From Ignelater luminosus (taxonomy: Eukaryota > Arthropoda > Insecta > Coleoptera > Elateridae): a stretch of DNA of 64,000 nucleotides. The notes under the pieces were generated by a model. It saw only the letters and a list, made by a program, of their open reading frames with translations, made no database searches and was not told the DNA's origin. Below, piece by piece: positions 1 to 12,270 of the stretch; positions within the stretch are counted from its first letter, which is position 1, and each line of letters opens with the position of its first letter. The stretch is taken from positions 48,316 through 112,315 of the forward strand of contig VTPC01004733.1 in NCBI GenBank assembly GCA_011009095.1. The letters are read 5' to 3'. Position numbers and translations under genes: made by a program.

Positions 1-3000
1 GTGTAAGATGCAAATGAATTGAGCAAGGAACCGTTGCAAGAACGACAGTAGGAAGATACTAAAGCATGCAGGGAATCTTCCAAAACTTTATCTAAGTTCT
101 GTACTAAAAAAAGATGGTAAAAAGCCAAGCTTTAAGTCAAAAGATAATAAGCTTTAGAAAGATTTGCTACCAAGTAAACCAAGGAAAACTGATCATGACC
201 AACCGTATGCACAGGGTTAGACTGGCGAATTTGGCTCTTATATGATGACGTAATATTATGAGCTAAAGTGTAATTCTTCTATGGCATTAAAATTGATTGA
301 AAAATAAAGATATACAAAGCGTAAATATCTTAATGAAAAAACATTCTCCTGGAACAGGAACAGAACAGAAAAAAATAAAGAAAAAAAAACGTTTGGTAAT
401 GCATCACAAAAATATTTAAGTCCAAATTTAATTCCCGGCAAAATATAGTGGCAGCTTTTAAAATAACGTTCGTTTTCAAGCTACCACACCCAAGATCTAT
501 TGAGAAGACTTCAAGTGGTTGACTGCCAGAGTGGGACAGGAATCTCCACTAATCGGTAAACGGCAAGCCAAGTGTTACCAAGGCGGTTCTAAGTGCAACT
601 GTCAAGAATGTTTCAATTGCAACTGTCAAGGTGGTCAAGATTATCGTTGCATGAGGCAAAGTAATTCTACAGAGCGGTTAGTAAAAATGGTCTGTAAAGG
701 CCTGTTTACTTGTAGCTAATAAACCTCCCCACAATAATATACTACTACTAGCAGGAAATGTTTTGTATTATGCTCTAAATGGCTACGAAATTTCATTGAA
801 ATTGTGTATTTATGTCTAAAGTTCCCAACAAAGAGTTCATGCAACTTCTATGATCCATAAAAACAAAATAAATAAATAAACTCCTCAGTTAAGACGTTGT
901 AGCTGAAAATTATGTAAGAACTCATCCGTTAGCTCAGAAAACCAAACCCCAATGTGTTCTATTACACCACAAGGGAAAAACAAAATATTTTAGTATCTGT
1001 AGGTAGTCTGTATCTGAATGATCAGTAGTCTCCAAAAGGGCCTTATGCTACAAAGATTGGCACTAATATTCTTATATTTATAAGAACATTTTCTTTGGAA
1101 CTCTTATTTTAGGCATACTATTTGCAAGAGATGGAAGGAAAAAATGTCTCAGGCTCATTGAAAAAGTTCTTCAAAAGAGTTTTCTCCATTATTAGCTATG
1201 AAAATAAGACTTTTTGTTTTCAAAATACACTGCGCGAAACAATTCAATGGTAAAATTGTCAAGGTTATAATCGTGGCCAAAAATATTTAAGACCTACAAC
1301 AAACACCCATAGAGAACTATTGAGAGGCATTAAATATGTGGGCTGGAGGAACATTGCAGAAACAAAGGATAAGACAATAGTAAACTTTACTCTTCCACGT
1401 TCTTTTGAGATGTTCAAAACTAAAAAAAGGTAACAAAATAGCTTTTAAATACCATGAAGAAGATTATCGGATTTCTTATGTTTTCCCAAAGAAAACCATT
1501 TAATGGTGGCGTCTAGGATTTTTTAAATTTTAATCATTTTAAGTTTGTACTAAACGAATTCTGCTGTGTAAAATATCCTTACAGGTTTAATTTATTAAAA
1601 ACTTTCCTCTTGTGACTTTTTAAAAGTAGTCTGCATTCATCGATTGCAATCAAACAGACGAACTTTCCGGAAATGAAATTTTAATTATATGCACCCGGTT
1701 TTAAAACGTGCACTTATCTACCAGAATAAAACAGTCTGTTAAATCTGCATTATCTGCATTAACATCACCGTACAATGAACACATAAAACTTGTAGGGGGC
1801 CTATTATTCTAATGAGAAGCTTTAATTATAATTAGTACGCTTAATTTGTATGTGCTTGCAATTGCAATTTTGGGTTATATGGTAGACAAGTCTAGATACG
1901 GCATAAATATGATGGAATACTAGTGTGATTCCGGTAATCATGGTGAACGGAAGTAAGGGTGTGACAACAATAGCATCATTGCAGTTGAAGCGGAACTCCG
2001 GCTTGTGTTTTTATTGAAGAATTGGCATAAATATTTTTACAAAATAAAAAAGTTTAAAAAGTTATGTAAAAATAATAATAAAACATAACGTATTTCTTAG
2101 CTATATTAGATTTAATAATTCTAAAATGTCACAACTATAATTGCATTGAAGAAAAGATCAAAGTAAATTTATATCTAAAGTGAAAGGTGTTGTGGTTTTG
2201 CTTTAATTTGAAAGAAAACATTTATGGTTTTTCAAAATTTTTATAAGTTTTAGTATATTATTAGATTAGTTCTCGTTTCTGAAAAAAAATTTATATTGAA
2301 GTTGCAAGTTGCAATTATTTCATAATTGCTCGGCAGAAATTATCTTACTATTGATTGCATATTACAAAAATTATATTACAAAATATATGTAAAACAAGTA
2401 GTCAGTCGTAAACAGATAAACTGACAGAAAAAGTTACTGATAAATTACAAATATTATCAAGTTTACATAAGGTAGATACACCTGAATTGCAGATTAGGCC
2501 GATAACCTATGTATGAAAGACTTATCTAAAGCTTTATTTTCTGAAATTTTGTTATGTATACCTATACCGATATTAATAAAAACTTTCAATATATTTTAGT
2601 TTTTTACTTTCATGGAATTTGAAAAGAAGAAAAATGCCGATGTATGTATTTATGTATGAAATATTAAATAACAAACAATCTCGAATTATACTTTTATAAA
2701 AACTTACATCTAGACTTACCTTTATTGAAAAGTTTCTGAGAAACGCCCACTGATTTTATTTGATTCGTACAAAATACAAACTTTCAGAAAGTACAACCAC
2801 CTGCAATGATAAATGTATTTTAATCCGGCACCGTAAACGTAGGTTGTTTGACTACGTGTATACTTAATCAGTGCTGATAGATTGCAATAATATGGGTGCT
2901 AAGTAAAACAACCTTCTTTCTGCGCATGTCGATAGTTAACAGGTGTGTAAATCCGTCTACCTGGAAACACCTGTGTATCTAAAGTTGCGGTTTTAATATT

Positions 3001-3700
3001 ACTTTTGTATTATATTTAATCTCAGTTGCTTCAAGAAAACATATTATACAAATTGCGGTTGGTCTTGTTTGATTAATTCACAAGAGCTTTAGAAAAACTG
3101 GATATGTAGTACTTGATACATTATTATGGAAAAAGATATATTGAATTTATATTCAAGATAACTGAGATTCTAATTTTAGAAAAAAGTAGAGTAGAATAAA
3201 GATAAAGACGTATGAAAGTCATTGAAGTCGGCAAGAGTCGATGAACGGAGGGTAAAATTACATAAGATGCAAGAGCGAGAATATTTATGTAAACGATTAA
3301 TAAGACAAATAAAATTCTTATTTCAAGTTATTTTAAAATTCTCGCTGACACATCAAAATTTATATCATTTTTAATACAAAATCGCAATCATGGGATTCTA
3401 ACGTATAATCAATCATATTTCTTATTTCACAGAAATTACGTAATAGCATTCATCACCAATGGATACTGCAAATCACCAAAAATAATAGCTGCCCACGCTT
3501 ACGAAGTTCTACGAATCTTTTGAAAAGCGATGTAAGACGAATCAATTTTACAAATGCAGAATTCTTCAAAACAAACATCAGACGAAATTAATCAGTATTC
3601 AAATGTTATTCGCATCAAAGCTCAGTAATTTATAAAAAACAAATAAATAAAAATTTCGTACTTACCATGTATAATGGTATCTCTGTTGGTATTATCTTAT
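1..3700. other. AT-rich stretch without recognisable gene
   Basis: I see no convincing coding sequence here. Open frames are 66 codons or shorter. One at 519-719 is cysteine-rich but begins at TTG, and its cysteines do not match a zinc-knuckle or other family I know. Poly-A/T runs and frequent stops in all frames suggest intergenic DNA beyond the 3' end of the thioredoxin-repeat gene. Confidence 0.5.
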
Positions 3701-3719
3701 TACAATAAGTAACAATAAG

Positions 3720-4500
3720 GAAAACCACAAACGGTATAATCATAATAGGTGATTGGCAAACAAGAGTAGGAGAATTTATAAAAATGGAATTAGGATGTAT
3801 GGGAACACACACAGAAGCACCACAAGAGAAGAAAGGTAAATACTTATAAAATTAAAATGATGATATAAAAGATGTACAAGAGAAATATAGGAAATAAATA
3901 GAAAAACAATTAAATAGATGGAATGCAGAGTTAATCACAACTGGAAATGTAAAATGAAAAATAAAAATGTTGAAACAAACATTACAAAGTATATCAGAAA
4001 CAATCTGCAGAACAAATAAACTACTTCCAAACTATAAAAGAAAAAAATAATAAAACGAAGAGATAAAAAGCAAGATAAAGCAGAAGAAAATTGCATGGAA
4101 AAGAATGGATTACATTCAAAAGAGAAATCAGCCCAAAAAATCAGTAAAAAATGCTAAACATTGAAGAGAATTTGAAGAAATACTAAAAGGAACATTTAAC
4201 GATAACAAGAAAATGGAAATCCTAAAGGGAAAAAAAACCAAAAAATGATTAATATAAAGGACAACAATGGATATCTCAAGAATAACCTACAAGAAATTCT
4301 AGAAACATCGTCACAAATGAGGAAATATTATAGGAAAAATTAAAGACTAGAAATGAAGAACGAAGAACTAGAAAATGAAAACGACGAACCTATAAGTCTA
4401 GAAGAGATAAAAGAAGCAATAAAGAAATTAAGAAAAGGAAAGGCTGACGGGCCAGACGGAACAACCTCAGAAATGATCAAAATGTAATGCAAAATAGTCA
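3720..4500 (+). pseudogene. Decayed non-LTR retrotransposon (LINE) fragment
   Basis: Translated forward with several stops and frameshifts, the start reads like a LINE endonuclease segment (IIGDWQTRVGEF, compare the family motif 'IGDFNARVG'). The end reads like the start of a reverse transcriptase (EIKEAIKKLRKGKADGPDG, compare 'AIKKLKNGKAPGPDG'). The lysine-rich linker between them is typical of these elements. It is truncated before the catalytic RT motifs and cannot be functional. The clade (RTE or jockey-like) cannot be fixed by eye. Confidence 0.6.
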
Positions 4501-4559
4501 CCAGATAAATTTATAAAATTAGTCTGAAATTTGAAAGTATGGAGAAGAAATGAGATCCC

Positions 4560-6900
4560 AAAGAACTGGTAAAGTAAACAGTGATAACACTCGCATTGTT
4601 GAGACGGAACAAGTTACAGCTTTATCACTTCAGCGAGAAATCCATCATCAACGTAAACGGTCACTGTTATTCTACTTTTACACGTTTTTTCTCAAATAAA
4701 CATGAATTCGCATTATTTTGTTTGAAACACTGTTTGTTTGCCATAAAATCAACCAAAAGCTTGTTCCTGCATTGAAGTGCTTGCCTTTAAGCCGTACAAG
4801 CTATTATTTAGGTTGTATATGTATACAACCTGACAACTTCGACCGCGAAACCGAACGAGTGTTCGGTTTCGTCGTCGAAGCCTTCTGGTTGTTTCATAAG
4901 CACCTTTTCTGCAAAGTCACCATTTAGAAAAGCTGTCTTTACATCAGATTGCACCAAATGAAGTTGAAGCTACGCTCGGTACCATTCTCACAGTGTCAAA
5001 GCACCAGTGGACTGAATTCTCCTCGTAATTGATTTCAGCTTTTTGTGCATATTCTTTTGCTACCCGCCTTGCCTTGAATCTTTCAGTTGATTCTTCGGGC
5101 TTTGTTTTAACCCATAACATCGGTTCTCAATTGTTGTTTGCCCACTTGGCAAAACTACAAGATTCCACACATTCTAACTTTTTATTAAAAAAAGTCTCAT
5201 CTTTGAAAACCACATCGTGGCTCGTAACTTTATTTAATTCACACTCTGTATTTGTCTTTATCCCCACAGTACTCCACCAAACTCTCCGAGACACTTTTAT
5301 CCCACTTTTTCCGGCGTTGTTTGGGTACGAGAACGAATCACTTGATGCCAAAGATTTTGAAATGATATAGTTTTACTGACTTATTTTTTAACCACAGTCT
5401 ATAGGGTGTTTTGTCACCTTCAGAGGTAGACCCTGTTTGACTTAGCACACATGCAGCTGCATTTATAGCCTCAGCCCAAAGTTTTATGGATAGATTCTTA
5501 GAGTGAATTATCATATAAGCACTCTCCAGAGGCGGCTGGTGATTTATCTTCGGGGTAGGCCGGGACGGCCGGATTGGTTAATTTCTTAATAAGTAATTTG
5601 ACAATTCTGACAATTTAAACCAATTACGTGGCCCTGGCCTACCCTGAAGTTATGTCATTGGCCGCCGCTGTCATTCTCTACCGCAGCTCCGTTCTGTTCT
5701 GGGGGAATTTAACACTGAGCTCATTGTTGGCATTGTCAGATTCCTTTCGATCATCACACAATAGCTCTCCGACAATCTGCTATGCTGTGAAAATCTGATT
5801 TAAATAAGTTTTTGAAACTTTATGAAAAACATACATCTGAATTTTCTAGTCATTTTTGAAGCACCACCTAAGTATTTTGATTTCACGCAAAAATGAACGG
5901 AACGATGCAAGAGTGTTCGACTTTTGCATCGTTTCGTACATTTTTGCGAGAACAAGTTTTCCGGCTGCAGTTGCTCTGTTTTTGTGCATCCGAATACTTA
6001 CACAATGCTGTTTACCAAACACACATCTTTTGAAAAATTCCTCATCTACTTCGACCGTAATAGAATACCGTTCTAAACACTTATTTAAGTGACGATGACG
6101 TTTGGTTTCATGCGCCAATCTCTGATGCTACAGCTGCAATAAAAGCTTCTTGTGCAGTCGATCAAACTTTACCATCCTTCGAAGACTCACAACCTTTTTT
6201 ATTCGCCCTAAATTCGAGCCTTTTGTTGATAGTTTCGCCAATCGAAAAAATGTTCCTTCCTGTATCTGATAACCATTTTGAAGGTAATTGCGTTTGCAGA
6301 TACCGCTTATTTGCATCTTGACGTTGACTGTACCTTGCCCATCGCGTAAATAACTTCTGGATTTTCCACCTAAATCTGAACTGTTTGCGGTATTGGATAT
6401 TCCTGAAAGTTTAAAAAATAGTCTATTCTTCACGCCACATACGCCGTTGCACCGGAATCTGCTAGCTACAATTAAGCTTCCGACTGTGCTTACGAATACT
6501 TCATCAGTTGGTTTTGGATGTTTCGCACTTGAACTGGTTGCGCCCTCTGATAATTTCATAGGACAGTGCTTTGCAAAATGGCCGAACTTCCGACACTGGA
6601 AACATTTTTGCTTATGCTTAGAGGATTTTTTCCGTTTATACTGTCCTTCTTCTATCTTCTAGTGGAACCGACTCCCAGACACTCTTAAATTCGAAACATT
6701 CGGAAGGCAAGGTTGATATAATGCGGCTCATCAATAGGAGATATGGATGTTCTGTATTTACAAGTTTTTTTAGCACGTCGTTTAACTCACTGAAATCTTT
6801 TTTATGTGCGCAGTAAATCTTTTGTAGGATTTTCTCGCTACTAAAAAAAATACTCCATGAGACTGTCAACACTCTGCTCATATACAGAAATCAATTTATC
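4560..6900 (-). pseudogene. Decayed Ty1/copia retrotransposon (gag-pol relic)
   Basis: Reading the minus strand downward, broken frames give the copia order gag, protease, integrase, RT. A CCHC zinc knuckle (CFQCRKFGHFAKHC) lies near 6600-6560. Protease-like and gag-pre-integrase-like sequence follows (6559-5846). Integrase pieces include TPEQNGAAVEN near 5700 and LWAEAINAAACVL near 5480. RT begins with DVKTAFLNGDF near 4940-4900 and the catalytic YVDD motif lies near 4650. Many stops and frameshifts interrupt it, so it is dead. No LTRs were found at either end, and the 3' part (RNase H) is missing. A small MITE interrupts the integrase at 5527-5670. Confidence 0.75.
5527..5670. mobile_element. 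hAT-type MITE nested in the copia integrase
   Basis: A 144-bp segment whose ends are imperfect inverted repeats of about 40 bp. The left end starts CAGAGGCGGCTGG; the right end, read inverted, starts CAGCGGCGGCCAA. The inverted arms share GGGTAGGCC. The flanking 8-mers, GCACTCTC and TCATTCTC, agree at 6 of 8 positions, as expected for an aged 8-bp target duplication of a hAT element. Removing the segment brings the copia integrase motifs on either side together. It has no coding capacity. Confidence 0.7.
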
Positions 6901-7640
6901 TCACACTTACAGGTACTAGTTGAGCTAAAGCATCTTTTTTTGCAAAAAATCTTATAAGTTCAGCTGCGTAGGGTGTACGATTTGCTTTATTTCTTTGTGG
7001 TTCCGTGGAATGCATGCGGGCGCTTTTGAGAACTTTTAGAATCTCGTGATGCCTTAACAGTAACTAAATCTGCTCCAATTGCTGGCGGTTTTTAATTTAT
7101 CAATATGCGTTTTGAAAGCCATCTCTTGTTGCTTTATTTTTATTTACAAACGATGCAGATGCAAACACGACGAATACTTGACGCATTAGTCGACCGCAAA
7201 ACTTAATAACTCTGTGAAGCAGGTGTATTACGTGGTTAGATCACTTCTGCGTTTTTACAAACGTTCTGAGTTCACAGCCTATTAAGTTTTGAAACAGAGT
7301 TACAGGATTTAATCACATTTTATTATTTTATAAATAATTGCAAATGTAATGCACATAGTTACAGTATTTTAATCTTACACACAAGGAACTTTCCACTACA
7401 GGCGCACACAAGATCAAGCGGTGAATTTAGCTCGACGGGCTTGTAAGCCCCGACAAAAAGAGTAGTTGGGAGGGGGACACTTTGAGACAAGGAGCACAAT
7501 GGGACATTTTAAATCTTAGCTCCATGAATAACGCGATTTACTCAGTTCTCTGTGTGAATAGTGGCAACACTGGCGTGACCATGCAGTATTCATTGTGGCA
7601 AGTTGGCTGAACCGGTTGTGTTGCTAGATCAAATACAGTG

Positions 7641-7650
7641 NNNNNNNNNN
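7641..7650. other. Assembly gap (10 n)
   Basis: Ten consecutive undetermined bases. The true gap size is unknown; 10 n is often a placeholder. It lies in repeat-derived sequence. Confidence 0.98.
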
Positions 7651-7889
7651 TTTTGAAGTAGCTTCCAAAAAAAAGTAATTGTTGACTGGTAAGTGAATAG
7701 TCTTGTTATATTACAAAATTGGTCAATACATGACAAATTTTCAAATTCAAAACCTAGAAAATTTTATGAACCAATAAATCTGATCTTTAGTGTTGGGCAC
7801 ATTAGGATACTAAAAGGGGGGCGCATATGAACACTGTCTCAATGTGTCCCAAACTTGGATAAGTATATTGTTTTAAATGTAAAAATTCT

Positions 7890-8131
7890 TAATAAAACAG
7901 TGGATGAGGTCTTGCAACCAAAGTATTTGGAAAGTAGTTACATGACGTTTCGCTAAATTTATTTAGCTTATTCAAAAGATGTTTTAATTTATTGTAACTG
8001 TAATTTAAATATTTTTTGTTAATAATAAATATTTAAATTACCGTTGCAATATAAATTGAAATTTTACTTGATAAAGCTAAAATAATTTTAGAGAACATTG
8101 GCTGCAGGACCTCATCCACTTGCTTTATTTA
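7890..8131. repeat. Foldback (hairpin) repeat element
   Basis: The two halves are inverted copies of each other around a centre near 8020. The outer arms share GTGGATGAGGTCYTGCARCC (about 7900-7920 and 8102-8122 inverted). The inner arms form a perfect 15-bp stem, GTAATTTAAATATTT at 8000-8014 against its complement at 8027-8041, with ATTGYAAC extending it outward. This is a whole-length palindromic MITE or foldback, with no coding capacity. Confidence 0.65.
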
Positions 8132-8985
8132 CAATCACAACAATCAAAATGTGTAGATATAGATATTCAACGTAAACGTGCTGCCATATCACAGGACGAC
8201 ATTTCTGCTGCAATTGATGATGTTCTAAAGTGTAGAATATCCATAAGTATTGCAGCAGGAACTCACAATACAAAGGAGAACAGAAGATGATAATACCGCT
8301 GAAGGAAGCGAGGACAATGTTGGCGATGGCAGATATAATAATAGTGATTTTGCTACTCAATGCTAAGTTATTTGAAAAAGGCTTTTTTCTGTTAATTTCG
8401 ATTCAGACTTTGGTGCAATTAATAAAGTGTGTTACGTATAGAGTCATCTTCCCGGAGAGGTACCTGAGGTACAAGGCTTGGGTGTCTCGATTATGAGGGG
8501 TGCATAGTAGCGAATATAATAAATTTCTTGATGGGAAATTGGGAGATCTCTTATGCCTGGTTAGGAGACCAAGGGTAAGATGACTTTGGTTATTTATAGT
8601 TTTATTACGCAATACCTATTTAAAATGTTACTTCCCCTTAACAAGTCTGCGGACGCCTACAGCAATATTTTAAAAAATCGTTATCCTGCAGCAAAGAAAA
8701 AAAATGAAAGGGCAACACAACTTTCAAATTGAAAATGTTTTTCTGAAGGAAAATATTTTGAACATAAAGCTTTATTCTGAAACGAACGGCATCTTACAGC
8801 TATAGTCACACATCGTGTGAGTAATGGATAGTTTACCAGCAGAACCATTGCCAAAGTACATAGACTTCCCACAGAAGAATAGTTGCCAGATAGCACCAAT
8901 TGTTTGGTTTTCCAACGCAGCATTTCGAGAAGATAACAAGCAATCCTTCATGTATGTCTTTTTTGTACTTATTTATTTAATAATA

Positions 8986-9671
8986 CAGTGTGCTCATTTT
9001 ACGGGTCCTTTCCCGAATGTTTGGGAATAGGCAACACGTCTTACAATTCAGAGATATCTTTGTGTTACTGTAGATTTTAAAAACAAAATGGATAATGTTT
9101 GTATAGTTTGTTTTCTGTAATACATGTCAATGTAAAAATTACTCAATTTATGCTAGTTTGCTATTAAGCAAACACAATAATAATTATAAATTGTTAGATT
9201 GTTCGATGTAATAGTTGTTAGATTGTTAGATGTAATAGTTTCTAAGTAATACGAGATGAGATGTAAGCAGTAGTCGGTTGATGTATAAAAAACAAAAATA
9301 AAGTGTTTATTATTAGTGTCGTTAAACTTAATTATATGTCTTTATTTTATATAAATAATAAAAATAAACTATTAAATAATAAAATAAATATTATAAAACC
9401 TTAAGAATTTAATAATAAACAAGAAAACTTTTTTAACAAAAAAGAAAGTAAATAAAATAGTGAACAGGTTTGTACAAAAATTAAACAAGAAATATAACCA
9501 AACAAATGTCAAACAGCTGACTTTTGTCAATTTTTAAATTCATAGGATTCACAGCAAACTATGGTTCAATTAACAGGGGTTGACCTTTTTAGATAAAAGC
9601 CGGCTCTGAATTGTAAAACGTGTTGCCTATTCTCAAACATTTAAGGAAGGACCCGTAAAATGGGTACACTG
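8986..9671. mobile_element. Tc1/mariner-type MITE with TA target duplication
   Basis: A 686-bp element bounded by inverted repeats of about 70 bp. The left starts CAGTGTGCTCATTTTACGGG; the right, inverted, starts CAGTGTACCCATTTTACGGG. Both arms continue through AATAGGCAACACG to ATTCAGAG. A TA dinucleotide flanks each side (9672-9673 on the right). The interior is AT-rich with no transposase frame, so it is non-autonomous. The TA duplication and CAGTG ends point to the Tc1/mariner superfamily. Confidence 0.8.
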
Positions 9672-9719
9672 TATAACTATTTAATAAATGAATATTTAGA
9701 AGACTTTCTTTATATGCTA

Positions 9720-10330
9720 CATAGGGGAAACTCAAACTCGGATACAACCTCTGGTGTGATTGTTGTAAGCTCTATTGGACTGAAGTTCTGGCATTTGATT
9801 TTTACGTTGTTTGTGCATGTTTCTAATTCTATCATGTTTCCTTGCTTTCCTGTCTCAACATATCCAGAAACAATATAAAATCTCACGTAAATAAATGGGA
9901 ATCACTTTGATTACAGTCTTAACGCCATCATAGTAGTGATTTGCAGAGCCATCGTCGGATATGAGTTTTCTCTATATGAAGAAATGTTTCTAAAGGAGTG
10001 AACTTCGCCAAGGTGTAAAGAATGTTTTGTACAAGGCACAAAAAATAATTATCTGGGATTATTTTTTCTCATCTTTGCCTGAACACCGCCAGAAATACTA
10101 GATATACTAGTTGCAGTGTTGTCATGTAGTACTTGGTCACGACAAAGAATTACATCCATTCCATCACTGTCCCGTTTCAAAATCTTTTTTGTGAGTTTAG
10201 TAACAGTCTTTCTGGGAATAGAAAAAGTTCTAAGAATTGTTCTTTTATTTGGACTTCATCGTATTTAACGTAAACGCATTTGATCGGTACGTGAACCATC
10301 GACAATGCTACTAAAACAATTCTTTAGAGT
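9720..10330 (-). pseudogene. hAT-like transposase relic
   Basis: On the minus strand near 10180-9990, broken frames read DVILCRDQVLHDNTAT, then GGVQAKMRKNNP, then FVPCTKHSLHLGEVHS. This is the order seen in DUF4371-type hAT transposases ('CRGQGYDNG..M.G...GVQA.....NP.A.F.PC..HSLNL'). Stops and frameshifts are numerous, so it is not functional. The neighbouring TA-flanked MITE may have inserted into or beside it. Confidence 0.5.
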
Positions 10331-11990
10331 ATAAACGAATTCATTCTACATTTTCGGAGATGTAAATACAAGGCCAACTTTTTCTCAAGGAATGTAGCAC
10401 GTTTTTTTTTTTAATCTGAGACATAATTTAGAGTAATTCTACTGATTCCATTTTTTTTTTGTTTTCTGATGACATTTCTTTCTGTGACTTCTTGGGTTAC
10501 AAGCTTTCACTTGTACACTTTTTAGAAATTACATCATGTATCAGATAACTTTTTTGTTATGCCCGCTTCGTATAAGTGAAGTAGATTTTAATATTTTTCC
10601 CGTTATCATTTTTATCTTTATTTTGCCTGCAGGTGTTTTCTCTCGAAAACTAAAAATAATCAATACGCCACATTCTGAGAACAATCTAGAATTTCTTTAA
10701 TGCTTCATGCAAAACCAATTTTTTGTTTTACCGGTGTATTACATGCTTTGCAGTATACAAATCTTAGCATCACAATGCCAAACTAAAGGCAAGAAATTTT
10801 TGTGAGCAGTGACATAGCAACCACTTCCATAATATATGACCATTACACAACAGAGTTTTAGTCTGGGGGATCGGGATTAAAAAGGCTCTACGTGGAGGGT
10901 CGGCCAGCTAGGTGAGATAAACAGAAAACAAAAAGCGATTTTATAAAATATTGAGTTTTGTTTTGTCGGTTAAACTAAAATAACTATTTTATTATACACA
11001 TTACTATATTATTCTTGCAAATCTGCAAACGGAATTAAAAACGCGGCACGCGGCACGCGACAGAAAACGAATACTGGGTGTGCGGTACTTTTGATCTTTG
11101 TCGACACAGGTAGACAAAGTAAATAAACTTTCTGGTCAGCGTGAACAGTGAACTGCGCTTATTCAAATCTTAGAAAGCCCAAACAATGTTACAATCGTGC
11201 GTACTCTGACTTGGAAGCAGAGGTACGATAATGAAACGTGAAAATAAGTGTTCATGGCATGAAACTCTCTACACCGGATATCGCACTGCTCTTATATCTT
11301 AGCGATGGGCAGTCTCCTGGCCTGGAGAATCACTTCAGGATGTGGGACCCAACATGTAGAAGTAACATATTTACGAATATGTAAATCTCCATGTCTGCCT
11401 CGGAGTTTGAGTGAAACCTTCTAGAGTTGAATTTGAAAAGTTCAAAGAGGAGTTTACTTTACTTCGATATTATATCCTTTCTTAGATCAAACCTTAATAG
11501 AAGATTTTGTCTGAAAAAAAACTTAGTTATGTCCATGAGACTATGTAAAATGTCTTCCCATCTTTGTCTCTCTGTTATAATTTCCCTTTAATTAATGTTA
11601 TCAATAATTGTTTGGAGATTTAATCTTGTCGCCAAATTCTATTGTTCTGGTACACAAACCAGATGTACAGATATCTCATGTTCAGAGACTTTAAGATTGA
11701 ACTTGCACTGAGTTTTAAAGTAAGTCGTAAGGATCGAGTTGTAAGTTTCACTATTTGCAAAAAAATCTTAGCAAAGGCAGTTTCTTGAGTTCAAGTACAC
11801 TATCGAAAATCTCAACACTTTGCTCTATTTATCAGATTTGACTACTTTCTCTTTGCTTTTTTTAATTTTTTTGAAGATCGTATATCATTATTCTCAAAAG
11901 GTTTGCTTGCCCTCTTTCTTAACATTACCATTTATCAAGTGGTATATGTATGTACGAAAGAATGTAGAGAAACCATACTTAGATATGAAT
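10331..11990. other. No recognisable gene
   Basis: The part just above 10330 may be the decayed N-terminal portion of the hAT relic, but I see no motif to prove it. A short GC-rich tandem (CGGCACG twice) lies near 11045. Otherwise this is AT-rich sequence without a supported feature. Confidence 0.4.
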
Positions 11991-11992
11991 AC

Positions 11993-12270
11993 GAATTCCA
12001 CACGCAAAAAATGTTTTGTTAGTACGGCAAGAAATTTAGTGGAATTTTGGACAGCAGATATTTTTTTGCTGTAGCAACAAATTAATCTATTCCTAACTCT
12101 AAAATAAATTATAAATTTGTTGTATCTACCAAAGTGCCGTAGTGGCAGGAGCAGAAAATTATACTGTGTGACAAAAATACTTTCTGTTCTTGCAAAAATA
12201 TTTGCTGTCCAAAATTTCACTAAATTTTTTGTAGCACCAACAAAACATTTTTTCCGTGCATGATTTCCAG
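11993..12270. repeat. Inverted-repeat (foldback) element
   Basis: Arms of about 70 bp. The left (about 12000-12068) contains AAAAAATGTTTTGTTAG and ATTTTGGACAGCAGATATTT. The right (about 12190-12262), read inverted, contains AAAAAATGTTTTGTTGG and ATTTTGGACAGCAAATATTT. About 120 bp of unrelated AT-rich sequence separates them. The overlapping open frames on both strands here arise from the inverted copies and are not genes. Confidence 0.65.

Larger units (their letters stand above)
7472..8290 (+). pseudogene. Possible pogo-like element relic (psq-type helix-turn-helix)
   Basis: At about 8165-8285 the forward translation reads KRAAISQDDISAAIDDVL and then IAAGTHNT. This resembles the pipsqueak-type DNA-binding helix of pogo-like transposases ('AI..V..G..S...AA...Y..P..T'). 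Inverted 19-mers, GGGACACTTTGAGACAAGG at about 7474 and its counterpart GGGACACATTGAGACAGTG inverted near 7845, could be element ends or internal repeats. The frame breaks soon after. The assembly gap at 7641-7650 lies inside. The assignment is tentative. Confidence 0.3.

Noticed and set aside
519-719. Cysteine-rich 66-codon open frame (plus)
   Set aside because: Begins at TTG, the Cys spacing fits no known knuckle or toxin pattern, and there are no splice or promoter signals that I can support.
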